Origin: Alnus glutinosa
Lineage: Eukaryota > Streptophyta > Magnoliopsida > Fagales > Betulaceae
Length of the DNA stretch: 64,000 bases
Assembly: GCF_958979055.1 (NCBI RefSeq)
Contig: NC_084898.1
Location: 2,428,001 to 2,492,000 of the forward strand
Reading direction: 5' to 3'
Numbering within the stretch: the first letter of the stretch is position 1; each line of letters begins with the position of its first letter. A model generated the notes under the pieces. The model was not told the DNA's origin. It worked only from the letters and a program-made list of their open reading frames with translations, and did not search any database. The position numbers and the translations under genes are program-made. Shown here in pieces: positions 1 to 10,432 of this stretch.

Positions 1-185
1 TATTCTATGTCGTGGGTACGTATTATTTATTAAGGGAGTGTTTGAACCCACGTATAAGGAGAACTGTGCTTAAACTCTTGAAATAATCGGTAACTTAATT
101 GACACTTCGGATGCACTTGTATAAATCCCAACTAATTAATTATCATAAGTGAATTGCTCCTGAACGTACAAATTTCTCATGGTTG

Positions 186-719
186 TTCAGGTTAAACAGT
201 CGCTCATGTTAACTCATCCAGCTAACAATATATAACAAAAGAGTTACAGATGGCAATAGCATCGTGGCCAACAACAATCATTTAATTAAGAAAATAGCTT
301 TGAACACGAATAATTTCCCGTCATTAAGAGTGTGTTTAACATTGCCGTTTTACATTTAAAAGTGTGATTTTAAACAAAATTATAGAAAATATATCATTTT
401 GAGAGTGCATTTTTAAAAAGTAAAAAATATACGTTTTTAAATCGCATGGAAAGGGGTGCGGTATTAAAAACGTAATATTTTAAAGGCTTATTTGCAATTT
501 AAAAGGTCAAAATACAATTTTACCAAACAATTAAATATGTTTTTAAAGCTCGTATTTTCAAATTATACATTCTAAAATCGTACTTTTTTAAGTCACAAAC
601 CTAAAAAAGTTTAATATTGACTTGCTTTTTCAGTTTACTCTCTACGATGTAGTTGTCAAAAGCCTTCCAACAATGCATGTGTACGTTGCTCTGGCTACAA
701 GAAAGGCTAACAAGTAAAT
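186..719. repeat. Diverged copy of the phytocyanin upstream region
   Basis: Several stretches here match the region about 0.5 kb upstream of the phytocyanin gene (28,670-28,850) in the same order. Shared blocks include CAGCTAACAATA, GGCATCGTGGCCA (one base different here), GTTTACTCTCTAC and GGCTACAAGAAAGGC. This indicates a segmental duplication. Since the phytocyanin gene is on the minus strand, its duplicate would begin to the left of base 1. The block between the matches (about 330-600) is a separate repeat family. Confidence 0.6.
330..600. repeat. MITE-like repeat, family A copy 1
   Basis: AT-rich sequence with motifs such as CAATTTTACCAAACAATTA that recur at 39,935-40,110 (inside a GRF intron) and, in the opposite sense, at 44,205-44,450. 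It is probably a non-autonomous element spread through the region. I see no clear target duplication. Confidence 0.4.
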
Positions 720-1011
720 CACCTGCTGGTAAAATTAATGGTAAACTTTGCATTGGGGTATTCAGCTTCTCATGGTGGTGTGCCCCTAGCTACCTCAAAA
801 GTCTAGCTTACATCTTTCCTATTTATTAAAATGTTAATTAAATGATTTAATATTTTATTTTCTTCTACAATTAGGTTAAGTTGTTGGAATAACTAGTGAT
901 TTAGTATAGTATTAAAATAGAAAGTCTAAGTTCGACCCACATGCATGGATCCCACCAATGTGTCTTGGGTTGTGTAAGAGTTGTGCATTTGAGTTGTGCA
1001 ACAAACACATC

Positions 1012-1107
1012 CCCGGAGGGTATAATAAGCCCTACGCTCATCTCAAAGGAATACGCTAACCGTCTAATTAATGGCTAATCTCCAAGTCAGTGTAGCTATT
1101 TAGGCGC
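1012..1107. repeat. Dispersed repeat shared with 11,232-11,322
   Basis: The order AAGCCTACGCTCATCTC-type block, GAATACGCTA, GGCTAATCTCCAA, then TTAGGCGCTTATA is found again near 11,232-11,322 with substitutions. It has no coding potential that I can see. Confidence 0.5.
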
Positions 1108-1109
1108 TT

Positions 1110-1308
1110 ATATATAATGAGAAATGCTACATGTACTTAAACTTTTACAAAGGAAGCCTTAGTACCTTATGTGGAGCTTATTTATTGAAGATAATCAAAA
1201 CAATTAATAAAAAGAAATGTTACGAGTACCGATGAATAAGCTCCACATCGTCTTAGTAAGGCTCACTTTGTAAAAATTTTAAGTATATGTAGCATTTCTC
1301 ATATATAA
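1110..1308. mobile_element. Fold-back MITE
   Basis: The ends are inverted copies: TAATGAGAAATGCTACAT at the left and its complement at the right. The pairing extends about 75 bp inward through a TGTGGAGCTTATT block, with a short AT-rich loop. TATATA-type sequence flanks both sides. No coding content. Confidence 0.7.
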
Positions 1309-1625
1309 TTAAGGTCACATCTTTATTTAATTTGTTGTTTAGCAACATATATGGAAGCCCATGGAGCCCGAAGCTGGGTTCAGTCGTTTATGTTTGATTT
1401 AAAAATGGTAAGCTAATGCACACAAGAGGCAATAAAGAGATAAGGAAGCGAGCATGGATGCAACTTCGGCTACATTTAAATGTTGTCGCTGATAACGTGT
1501 CATTAGCGTCAATTTTGTAATGTCGGCGCTAATTTTTTTTTGTTTTTTTTTTTGTTTTATAGATTATAAATAAGATCAACAAAGACAATTTTGTCGAAAT
1601 TGATCTTTTAGGGATTTGATTCTTG

Positions 1626-1728
1626 TACTACACCATCACAATAACTGCACAACAACCTCTCACATGAGGGTTGGCCCCAGTGTGTGGAACCCATCTTCAT
1701 ATGAGGGGTTGTTGTATTGGTGTTGTAA
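1626..1728. mobile_element. Short hairpin MITE
   Basis: An imperfect inverted repeat whose arms carry ACAACAACCTCTCACATGAG and the complement of a CATATGAGGGGTTGTTGT block. It resembles the hairpin at 62,568-62,718. Sequence from here to about 2,390 is AT-rich and I recognise nothing else in it. Confidence 0.5.
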
Positions 1729-2396
1729 ATCTAACATTTTCCGATCTTTTATCATTAGTGGAGACTTTGTCGCCGCTGATGGTGGAATATCGTTACTAAT
1801 ATCTTCTTATAACAGTTCGCACGAGGTAAAAAGCTCCCGCCAAGTTAAACTGGCAACGTATTAGCAATATCGACGCTAATATAATTTTTTGGTGGGGGAT
1901 CCGAGCCAATATATACATATAGTCCCTCTATATACATGTGTATTTGTGTAAAATAAAAATAAACAAGTCTTAAATTTAATTTCATACTGAATCATAAGTC
2001 ATAAGTATTGTATACAAAAGTTACATGTCTATAAGATTAATTTTAAAAAGAAATTTTCTTACGAATACAAAAGTCTCCTAACTTTCTATAGACATGTAAA
2101 AAAAAATAAAAATTGACCACTAGTTCGAGGGGGTATCACTATATATCAACCTCCAAAAGTTGCATAAAGTATTGGTGTTTTCACTCTTTGATTTGCCATA
2201 TATACGTACAACATCTACATCATTTTATAGAGAGGAGTGAAACTTATTTTAGGAAAATAACTATTACAGAATCACATACTAATGTGAAGACTACAATCAC
2301 ACAATTATTACATAATAATAGGAGATTAAAATAATATGCAATTATTTTGATCCCATCAGGAACTATACCATATCCAATATTGGTGTTCATGGACTC

Positions 2397-2735
2397 TCAG
2401 ACATGGCAATTTCGAAGGCAATGACCAAAATTGTACCAATCCCGATCATGCACGTGAAATTTAAATTTCGTGTAATGCTTACGGCACTTTCTATTACATT
2501 TTTTCAATTCTTTGCGTAGCTCATGAGGAATTGTGTTCATTCGGTGTTTACCAGCATAATCTGTAGAGAAAGAAAGAAGTCGAGCGGGAAGTGGCAAGGG
2601 ATGGAGAGAAGGGGGCATATGGGGAGTAGAAAAGGAAGTTGATGAGAATCCTCTCCATGCTTCCAAACTAGAAGAAGTACGTGTCACTAACAACATTATC
2701 ATCACCATAAGTCCCTTTGTACCATTCTCATCCAT
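2397..2735 (-). CDS. Small secreted CX3C...CX3C peptide (copy 1)
   Basis: An unnamed 112-aa protein, supported mainly by its paralogue at 8,168-8,566. A hydrophobic segment near residues 8-18 (MVMIMLLVT) looks like a signal peptide. Next come a conserved middle block (FSTPHMP..LHPLPLPARLLSFS, residues about 35-54) and a basic C-terminus with two CX3C pairs, CNRKC and CLRNC, about 24 residues apart. That spacing recalls alpha-hairpinin peptides, defence and protease-inhibitor peptides folded as a helical hairpin; this link is inference only. Single exon. A TATA box lies about 80 bp upstream, and the flanking DNA on both sides is shared with copy 2, so the unit was duplicated whole. I do not recognise a named family. 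Confidence 0.6.
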   Translation of the reverse strand: MDENGTKGLMVMIMLLVTRTSSSLEAWRGFSSTSFSTPHMPPSLHPLPLPARLLSFSTDYAGKHRMNTIPHELRKELKKCNRKCRKHYTKFKFHVHDRDWYNFGHCLRNCHV

Positions 2736-2812
2736 TGTTCATCTCCCTGTCTTGGAATTGCTTATTTTTTGGGAACTCCAGGATGAATCTATAATCTCCA
2801 ACTATCTAAAGT

Positions 2813-2821
2813 TTTTATATA
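2813..2821 (-). promoter_or_regulatory. TATA box of peptide gene copy 1
   Basis: TATATAAAA on the minus strand, followed by CTTTAGATAG. The same arrangement (TATAAAA then CTTTAGATG) precedes copy 2, so the core promoter is conserved between the duplicates. Confidence 0.6.
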
Positions 2822-2942
2822 CGAGATTTATAAGGGATTTTCCAATTGTAGTTATTTTAATTTGAAATTTTGTTTATTATTAAAAAAGCTGGATCTTTTT
2901 TTATTTAAGCGAATAATATTTTATGCATGGTAACCTTGGAAT

Positions 2943-3149
2943 TAGGGACGGAGGGAGGGGGGGCTGGCAGGGGCCATGGCCCACCCCCAAATTTCCTAAA
3001 AAAAAAAAAATTTAAAGGTGAGAAAAAAAAATAATCTAAAAAATTAAAAAAGTTAAGGTAAAAAAGAAAATTTAGCTTACTTGGCCCCTACCCAAAAAAA
3101 ATTTTCGGCCATTGGCCCCTGCCCATAAGAACTTCTGGCTCCATCCCTA
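2943..3149. mobile_element. hAT-like MITE (207 bp)
   Basis: Terminal inverted repeats TAGGGACGGAG and CTCCATCCCTA are flanked by an 8-bp target duplication (CTTGGAAT at 2,935-2,942, CTTGGAAA at 3,150-3,157). An 8-bp duplication is typical of hAT elements. The inside is low complexity with GGGGCCATGGCCC-type sequence and no gene. Related to the elements at 12,035 and 49,417. Confidence 0.75.
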
Positions 3150-3157
3150 CTTGGAAA

Positions 3158-3510
3158 GGTTTGATGCGTTTTGGCTAACATAAATTTTGATTAAGGTCAT
3201 ATCTCCTGACTCTTGAGTTTTTTTATTATAGTTATCTACTAATTTCTATGAGTTTTTTTTTAGCAAAGTCATGTCTAATCAACATGAAAGTTGTATTTGA
3301 ATTTATTTGAACGAAGTGTTATTTAATCATGAGGCCTTAAAAATGTTTGATGGCTTTTGACTAACATGAACTTTGGTTAAAGGTCATGTCTATTGACTCT
3401 TGAGTTTTTATTATAGTTATTCGGTAATTTCTAACTTTTTTTTTTTTTTTTGTGGCAAAGTCGTGTCCAATCGAGTGTGAAAGTTGTATTTGAATTTTTA
3501 GGAAAGGACA
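3158..3510. repeat. Tandem duplication of a ~185-bp unit
   Basis: Two adjacent copies share GGCTAACATAAATTTTG/GACTAACATGAACTTTGG, AAGGTCAT, GACTCTTGAGTTTTT and GAAAGTTGTATTTGAATTT. A third, shorter match lies at about 8,690-8,740, beside peptide gene copy 2. It is therefore part of the duplicated neighbourhood of the peptide genes. Confidence 0.65.
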
Positions 3511-3926
3511 TGGCTTTTGGTGAAAAGTTATAGTCTATTTTGTCTATTTTAATTAGACAAATTAAAGAGGACGGTAGGCCTAATGGACGGTCGACGAAGG
3601 TGCGGTAAGGTGGTGACTGAATTGGTGAGGGGAAGCTCTACTTGCGATGGGCCATGGATGGCTGGAGGAAAGGGTGCTGGTGCTGGGCCTGCACAACCAT
3701 AGGAGGAGGCGCCGGATCGGAGACAAGGATGGCTACAGAGAGACTGAGCCCCACTGTGAAAGGTGGAACTCGATTGGTTCCGTCGTAGATCAATAGTAAC
3801 GAAGCAAGATCATATCTGAGTCGTGGATAGCTGGATAGGTGTGTTCTGGGCGATAGCTGACGGCGCCGATAAGACTTTGGCTGTAGATTGACAATGACAA
3901 AGACGAAGCAAGATCTGAGATTCTTG

Positions 3927-3927
<1 letters not shown>

Positions 3928-3986
<59 letters not shown>
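3928..3986. repeat. (AT)n microsatellite
   Basis: About 29 AT units directly upstream of the fold-back structure at 4,071. The GC-richer stretch before it (3,560-3,920) has no ORF I can support. Confidence 0.95.
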
Positions 3987-3988
<2 letters not shown>

Positions 3989-4070
3989 TTTTTTTACAAA
4001 AGAGTGAGGAGAAAATAAATGAAATAAAATAAAATAAAATACAAATGAACAAAAATTGGCGTTAGCCTAT

Positions 4071-4497
4071 GACTATGAAAGAAAACATAAACCTAAAAGA
4101 AATTAAAGACAAAGTGCGGAATAATAAAATAGAGATAATAGATTTTACGTGGTTCGGTCTATGACCTACAACTACAAGATAAAGCCCAAAGAGCTACATC
4201 ATACTCTTATTTCTCTTGATGAATTATAATACAAATAATCCATATTTATAGGGATGTAAGGAGAATACAAAAATGTATGAAAGAAGATCAAATCAAATCA
4301 GAATGTATTCACCTTACATCCCAATAAATAAGGATCATTTGTATTGTAATTCATCAAAAGAAATAAGAGTATAATATAACCCTTTGGGCTTTATTCTATG
4401 AAATTAGGTCATAGACCGAACCACATAAAACATATTATCTCTATTTTATTATTCCGCACTTTGTCTTTAATTTTTTTTAGGTTTATGTTTTCTTTTT
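4071..4497. repeat. Large inverted repeat with ~200-bp arms
   Basis: The left arm (about 4,071-4,275) and right arm (about 4,297-4,497) are near-complementary over their whole length. Both contain GAAAACATAAACCTAAAA, GTGCGGAATAATAAAATAG and GTGGTTCGGTCTATGACCTA on opposite strands. The GTGGTTCGGTCTATGACC-type sequence resembles parts of plant Copia LTRs, so this may be two LTR pieces joined head to head. A transcript would fold into a long hairpin. Confidence 0.7.
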
Positions 4498-6494
4498 CTT
4501 TTTTTTTCGTGGCCTTGGGCCAATGGTATGTGATTTCTACTTTTTTCATGGATCCCGAACGATGGTTTAAGCCTATACATACTCCTTTAACGTAACACTA
4601 GCCTCCATTTTTTTTTTTCCCTAAGCCTCCAAGAGCATTTTGGGATTGATGATTAGAAAGAAAGGTGACAATAGTACTTTTGAAGGTTTTGTGGGGAATT
4701 TCAAAGCTCCCCAAGGTGATATTATTGTTTCTTATTCTTAATCTATCGTGTTGTGTGATTATTTCCTCAAGGTCAGTGTGTACGAGTGTTCTTAGTTCAT
4801 TTTGATCATCAGAATATTGTATTAGGAATAGTCTCACTACTTCTTCTGTTAAATTGAAGCTTTTCATTTTATTAAGGTTTTAATCGATTTGTTTAAGGAA
4901 TGTAACTATATGGATTGATGAGACCAAAATTGTTGCTAAGGTTTGTTTGTTGATTGTGTTGGATTATCAGGTTGTAGACTCCGTGGTATTTGAAGTACAT
5001 AGGTTTGGTTTTGAGGTCGTAAATGAAGTCTAAAATGATCCTTCTAAAGTTCCAGAACCCTTAGGAGCCTTCTCGGGGTTAGGATAGGTCTTTCTAGGGT
5101 TTAGGATTGTTTAGGACAAGCTAGGATCGTTCCTAGCCCTGTCAGGATCGATTAGGCTTAGCTGAGATCTATCCCTGGCTGTCACAAAGGATTCTACCTC
5201 AACCTAAGGTCAATCATCCCAATTAGGGTCGATCTAAACCCTGTCAAAATCGATCCTGCCTTGTTCTAGCACTCGATTTTGTCAAGTTTTAGGTTCTAGG
5301 GTAGGTGTTTGGTTTGGTAGAACCTTATAACATTAGGATTCTATGCAGAGAATGTTTTGAAAGTGTTCGAGGATAGTTTTCAGGGTAATCTCGATAATTA
5401 GGAGAGTGAAACTTACATTGATACTTTTATCTTCTTTGGATGGCATATTATTTTGTTATGTGAAACATGCATGCTTACTAATTGCACGAAAACATATTGT
5501 AACAATGTGAACTCAATGAAAAAGACACTGGATAACTGCATCGTATGACATGACTTCTAGTCATTGGCTTACCATTATACGAGCATGATGCTATGGTCCA
5601 ACTTTATATTTATATTATGTTTTTACTACTTGAATCCAATGAGATAGAAAAGTGATCGGCGCAGCCATGTATGAATAGTGATCACGATGGGATAGCATCA
5701 CTTGTAGTGTGGGCCACCCGGTGTCGTACCTAGTTGGGCTACTAGTTGGTGGCTATGATTGTACTTCATTGGAGCATAAATGTTGTACTAGAGGTTATTC
5801 GGGACGCACAAACCCTGCCTTTAAAGGGTTAAGGGCACAGATAAACTATATGAAATTAAGATATGACTTTGCGATTCAGCTACATCATGCACTATACGTA
5901 TAATGCATATCCATCCTTTGCATTGATATTTGCCAAAAATTGTCTTATTCGATGAGGTATTTTATTCTAAAATATATTTATTTAACTTATAAGTTCATTG
6001 CATTGATAATTGTGTTTCGTGCATACTATACTCTTTAAGTCATGGCCTTACACTCGTTTGTTTTACAATTGGCCAACTATTAGATGACAGAACCTACGAG
6101 TAGGTTGACGACTTTGGAGGACTTATTCAAGGTGATTTTTGAGAAATTAGACTTTGACTTTTGGTAGTGTGATAATTGATAACATTGAGGATATCTTTAG
6201 AGTTGGCTTCTAATCTAGTATTTCATGCCCGCACTAAACATATCGAGAGAATTGATGTGCAATTCATTTAGGAAAAGGTTGCTAACAATTATTTCTATTT
6301 AAAATTTAATTTTGCTATATATTGATCGATAAGGTGGTGATCAACATTATCACCTGCATGTTTCGATTTTCTTAAGTACAATCTAACGGTGTGTCTTCCC
6401 CCCCTCCCCCAAAGCTACTGACATATCTTCTTCAGATACGATTATTCTATCTAAGGAAACCAATCAGCCTGGCAAGGAAAGGATTTTAGGAAGA
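4498..6494. other. Gene-poor stretch, possible LTR retrotransposon debris
   Basis: No gene is supported. An 89-aa minus-strand ORF at 4,598-4,867 has no recognisable domain. From 5,050 to 5,290 the sequence is built of degenerate TCGATC/CCTAGG-rich blocks. From 5,640 to 6,060 a moderately GC region looks to me like a Gypsy-type LTR remnant, but I cannot identify LTR ends or protein domains. Confidence 0.3.
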
Positions 6495-6679
6495 GTAATG
6501 ATTCATTACCATCTAAATATACAACTTTTCACCACCTTATCTATGTGACAATGTGGTCCCTCACCTTAATTTATTTTTGAAAAATAAAAAAAAAAAACTC
6601 AAAAAGTAGTGGGGGACCACCTTGCCACATAGGCAATGTGGTGAAAAGTTGTATATTTGAGTGGCATTGAATCATTACT
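6495..6679. mobile_element. Fold-back MITE
   Basis: Inverted arms of about 65 bp share AAATATACAACTTTTCACCA and TGTGG(C/T)A..GTGGTCCC. The outer ends are GTAATGATTCAT at left and its near-complement at right. The loop is a poly(A)-rich spacer. Confidence 0.75.
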
Positions 6680-8167
6680 TTTTCAGGAAAGGCACGGGCA
6701 AATGAAAAAAAGGAAGCTTAGCGACTCTTTCCTCTCTATAGGAATTCCGTGTGATTGATGTGTATAATTTCTTTATTAAACAACTCATTCCTTTAATGTA
6801 GCAACGGCTAGGATTAGGATCATCTACGATTATATGCCTGAATTTGAGAGAATTCATACATGTGATTGTGAAAACCTACTTATAGGACTCACCTGACCAA
6901 ACAAGTGGTTGGACAGACCAATTTTTATTTGGTCATGCATACTTAGAAGTATATGTAGCATTTATACTTACGATGTCCAACAGTCCAAAACAATCTCTTA
7001 TTTTTTTACTTTGCCTTTTTGAACTATTATTACAATCATTTGTCCAAAATCTCTCAAATTCGAATAAGTGTGTTACTGATTATGGAATGTAAATGGAAAC
7101 ATAATGGAGTTGAAATGGAAGATAATGGTTGTATTGATTGAAACTGAAAATGATAGACAATTTCGAGGATGTCCAAGCCTCCAAGGTTCAAGAATCAAAA
7201 CAATCAAAAGCCTCCCCCCACTTTACAGCTGTTTAGACCCTATATACTAGCCCCAATCGACTTACAAACTTGGGCCTCAAGAATAACGTACAAAACGCAG
7301 GCCTAAACAAACAAAACGACTAAGTAGCATTATTACAAAACGACAACTAACAAAGCATCAAACGCATAAACTCAAATGAGAGACTTCCTCAGCACTCCTC
7401 CTTAAAAATGGACTCCAGCTGTCTTCCACTCTACTGTTCATGCCCTCTACTGCTGCCACGTAGCCCACTCAGGATCATCTTCAAACAAAGCTCCCGAAAC
7501 TTCCTCTCAACTCTAGCTCAAAACTGTACCGTTACAGAAATAGTCAATATAATTGGCCGGCTTCGTACAGCCACAGACAATGGCCTTTGCTTTTCGTATA
7601 GTCGTCGTTGTCGCAATGCACCACCATAACACGGCTCCTCCACGATCAAATCGGACTACCATGCACGCGCAGAAGTGCAGAACTAAACGTCATCACCATG
7701 ATAACATTCCTCGTCTCTACCACTGCCACCTCGTTGGACGGCCCCAAACATTCAATTCGAAGCGCACGGAGTCACCGACAACCACCCACAACGAGTACTA
7801 CCAAATTACGCACCCAATCAACTTTAACTCACACTGTCGCACACATGACCATGCATGTTCACACTTACCAACTTTCTTTGAGTTTTTTTAAAGGGGTTTA
7901 GCAAAAAAATGATAGAATAAAAACACAAGAAAATCGAAAGTCTCTAATGCCAAATAATATGAATTCAAGAGTTTCTATCGTCTGAAATCACACACAAAAA
8001 AAAAAAAAAAAAAAGGAAGAAAAAGAAAGATGAATTCACCGCTTCAAAGGGATATCAACCGTACCTTTGGAAGTTGCATAAAGTAACTGATGTTTTATAT
8101 TATGGAATCCTAAGAATCCATGCGAGATCCAATTTGGTGTTCATGGACTCTGCAACTAATAGTACAA
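6680..8167. other. Intergenic, no gene recognised
   Basis: The region 7,140-7,400 has LTR-like character (CTTGGGCCTCAAG, then ACTCCTCCTTAAAAATG) and is probably retrotransposon debris. Plus-strand ORFs at 7,408-7,901 are short, overlap in different frames and have no recognisable domain, so I do not call them genes. Confidence 0.3.
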
Positions 8168-8566
8168 TTACAATAAGCCAACTATGAGTTCGCAAAGTTC
8201 ACAGCAAAATTCAAGTTCCATATAAGCTTGGACAAGCCCAACAAGTCCTCGCATCCTGTAAAATTTCTCATGGCAGTCTCTATTACAATCTTCTAGTTCT
8301 TTCCTTTTCTTTTTAATTTTCTTCTTTCGGCGGCGTATACCATCATCATCTGAAGAGAAAGAGAGAAGTTGAGCGGGTAGTGGCAAGGGATTGAGAGACA
8401 TGGGCATATGGGGAGCAGAAAAGGAAAGTGGAGAGTCCTTGCAGGCATGCTTCAGAACTAGAGAAAGAGTCACTAACAACATTAACATAAGCATAACTCC
8501 CTTCATACCTATCTTTCTCTGATCACTCTCTTGGGTTAATTGTTGGGAACTCCACGATGAATTCAT
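8168..8566 (-). CDS. Small secreted CX3C...CX3C peptide (copy 2)
   Basis: Paralogue of the gene at 2,397-2,735. The ORF allows 132 aa, but the start at 8,506 (protein begins MKGVMLMLMLLV) matches the signal-peptide start of copy 1 and gives 112 aa. A hydrophobic signal segment is followed by the shared block SFSAPHMPMSLNPLPLPA, then a lysine/arginine-rich stretch. The C-terminus has CNRDC and, after 23 residues, CCELC, again giving a CX3C pair at each end. An extra Cys follows the signal segment (HACKD). The C-terminal residues differ strongly from copy 1 (acidic and hydrophobic rather than basic). The 5' TATA box and 3' GAGTCCATGAACACC sequence are shared. A defence-type hairpinin peptide is possible but unproven. 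Confidence 0.6.
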   Translation of the reverse strand: MNSSWSSQQLTQESDQRKIGMKGVMLMLMLLVTLSLVLKHACKDSPLSFSAPHMPMSLNPLPLPAQLLSFSSDDDGIRRRKKKIKKKRKELEDCNRDCHEKFYRMRGLVGLVQAYMELEFCCELCELIVGLL

Positions 8567-8585
8567 AATCTACAACATCTAAAGC

Positions 8586-8592
8586 TTTTATA
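8586..8592 (-). promoter_or_regulatory. TATA box of peptide gene copy 2
   Basis: TATAAAA on the minus strand followed by GCTTTAGATG, in the same position relative to the conserved leader as in copy 1. Confidence 0.6.
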
Positions 8593-9519
8593 CACAAGAG
8601 TTATCGAATGTTTTGAAATTATAGAAATTCTAGTTTGACACCTTAATTTATTCTTTAAAAAAAAAAAAAAAAAAGTCTGATACCATTAATTAATTTGGCT
8701 AACATGAATTTTTGTTAAGGTCATGTCTCTTTACGTCGCTCAAGTTATAATCTAATTATCTTTTTAATTTCATATAGCTTTTTCAACGATACGAGGAAAA
8801 AAAAAAGTTACGTAAAATATGAAAAAGACAAGACATGATAAATAGTTGAACATAAAATTAACATTTAAGAATTACGAATATAATTAACTTATATAAATTA
8901 AGTTGAATGCACAATTCATCGTGACATTACAAAGAATTGTTTAAGAATGATTAATATTGAAATTTATCATAGCTTTTGAGTAGTTGAGGGGTTAAATTAT
9001 CTCTTGACTAGAGTCTAGAGTCATAGGTTTGTACACTACTTGTCAAGTATATACAATTATAGTGTCTCTCATAAAACACTATTTTTAGTTGTTCATGATG
9101 CAGCTTGTATAGATATCCACTTGTAAGGATGTGATGTCAACAATAAATAAGTAAAAGTATATATATTTTAAGAATGACATTATGTTGGGTTAAAATATTG
9201 ATTCATACTATTTACATATAAAGCTATTACATATTAGATTTGACCCATACATAAAGCTATTATAAACGATGATCATATATATGGTTAATATTTTCTTTTT
9301 CGTTTCATTGAATGAATACCAAAGAATTATGATTTAAGAATGTATATCATATACCTATTAAATTTAACCTATACATAAAGTTATGATAAACAAGGATATT
9401 GTTAGATATATTTAAGAAATATATGAAAGATAAAGAGACAAAAGAGAGAATCAAAGCATAAAGAGGTATATGGGCTACATCTTTATTATATTGAAGTACA
9501 TTGGATATAAAGTATTATA
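8593..9519. other. AT-rich intergenic DNA
   Basis: No ORF or RNA gene is recognisable. Two related blocks (CCATACATAAAGCTATTA at about 9,245 and a CTATACATAAAGTTATGA version near 9,370) suggest a small local duplication. Confidence 0.4.
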
Positions 9520-9539
9520 ATAGTCGCCAGAGTGGTTGT

Positions 9540-10200
9540 CGGAGTTGGGTGGCGGTAAGTGGCAGTAGAAGGTGGTTGGATCTAGCTAGTTCAGCTTGGA
9601 CTTGGGCTGATAAACCGAGTTGACAAAGTTGCCCACGTATGGGCTGACCAGGCTGGCTTGTACGGCTAAGTCGGGTTAGAGGATTGGGCTGTGTTTGGCC
9701 TATTTTGGCCGGCTTGGACAGCTGGGCCAAGGAACTAGATCTAACCTAACGAGCTAGCCTTTCGACTGAGCTTTTTGGAACAGTTCGATAATGGGCCGGA
9801 TTGGACTGTCCAACTAAGAGTGGGTTGTTAGTTGGGTTGCTGGCCTGATCGGCTGAGCTGGCTAAAACTTGGATTGTACCTTTAACTCATCTTCAACCGG
9901 TTAAAGATGGACTGAAAACCTTATGAACCAGGTGAACCGGACTGAAAAGGAGCCTAAATTGGACTGAAAGGTGTTGAATCGGTTGAAAAGGCTATAAAAC
10001 CGAGTTGAACAGGTACCGAACCGATTTGAACTGGGCTGAACCGATTGAATAGCCTTTGCAAAAAAGCTGAACCAGTTGACTCTAGAACTAGGTTGAATGG
10101 GTTGAGAAATCTTTGGAACTGGGCTGAACCAATTTGAAAAGGGCCACTGAGTCGGGTTGTGTGATATGTTGAACTTGGCAAACCGAGTCTGAAACTTGAT
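9540..10200. repeat. Degenerate tandem repeats
   Basis: Two adjacent blocks of short degenerate repeats: GGCTGGGCTG/GGCTTGGAC-type units (9,540-9,890) and GAACCGGNTGAA-type units (9,890-10,180). Minus-strand ORFs here (Phe/Ser/Gln-rich) are repeat translations, not genes. Confidence 0.6.
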
Positions 10201-10302
10201 CATAACCGGTCTGTAATCCGATTAGGCCAGGTCTTGGATCAGATCTTGTAACTGATCTGGGAAACGTGTATAGCGCGTGATCCCACGCGCACATAAATTT
10301 TT

Positions 10303-10432
10303 GAAAAATGATAGAATTACAATAAGTGCACTGTAAGTGCACAACTCCAAAGCATATTGGGGGATCCACACACCCCAATGTGCTTTAGAGTTGTACACTT
10401 GTAATGCACTTATAGCGCATGTATCATTTTCC
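10303..10432. mobile_element. Fold-back MITE
   Basis: Nearly the whole 130 bp is an inverted repeat around a GGGGGATCC centre. The arms share AAAATGATA, AAGTGCA, ACAACTC(C/T)AAAGCA and TTGGGG. Confidence 0.75.

Noticed and set aside
4598-4867. 89-aa minus-strand ORF
   Set aside because: No domain, no paralogue and no clear promoter; it overlaps the edge of the inverted repeat.
7408-7901. Overlapping plus-strand ORFs
   Set aside because: Three frames overlap without any recognisable motif, in probable LTR debris.
9901-10378. Minus-strand Phe/Ser/Gln-rich ORFs
   Set aside because: They follow the degenerate GAACCGG tandem repeats rather than coding constraint.
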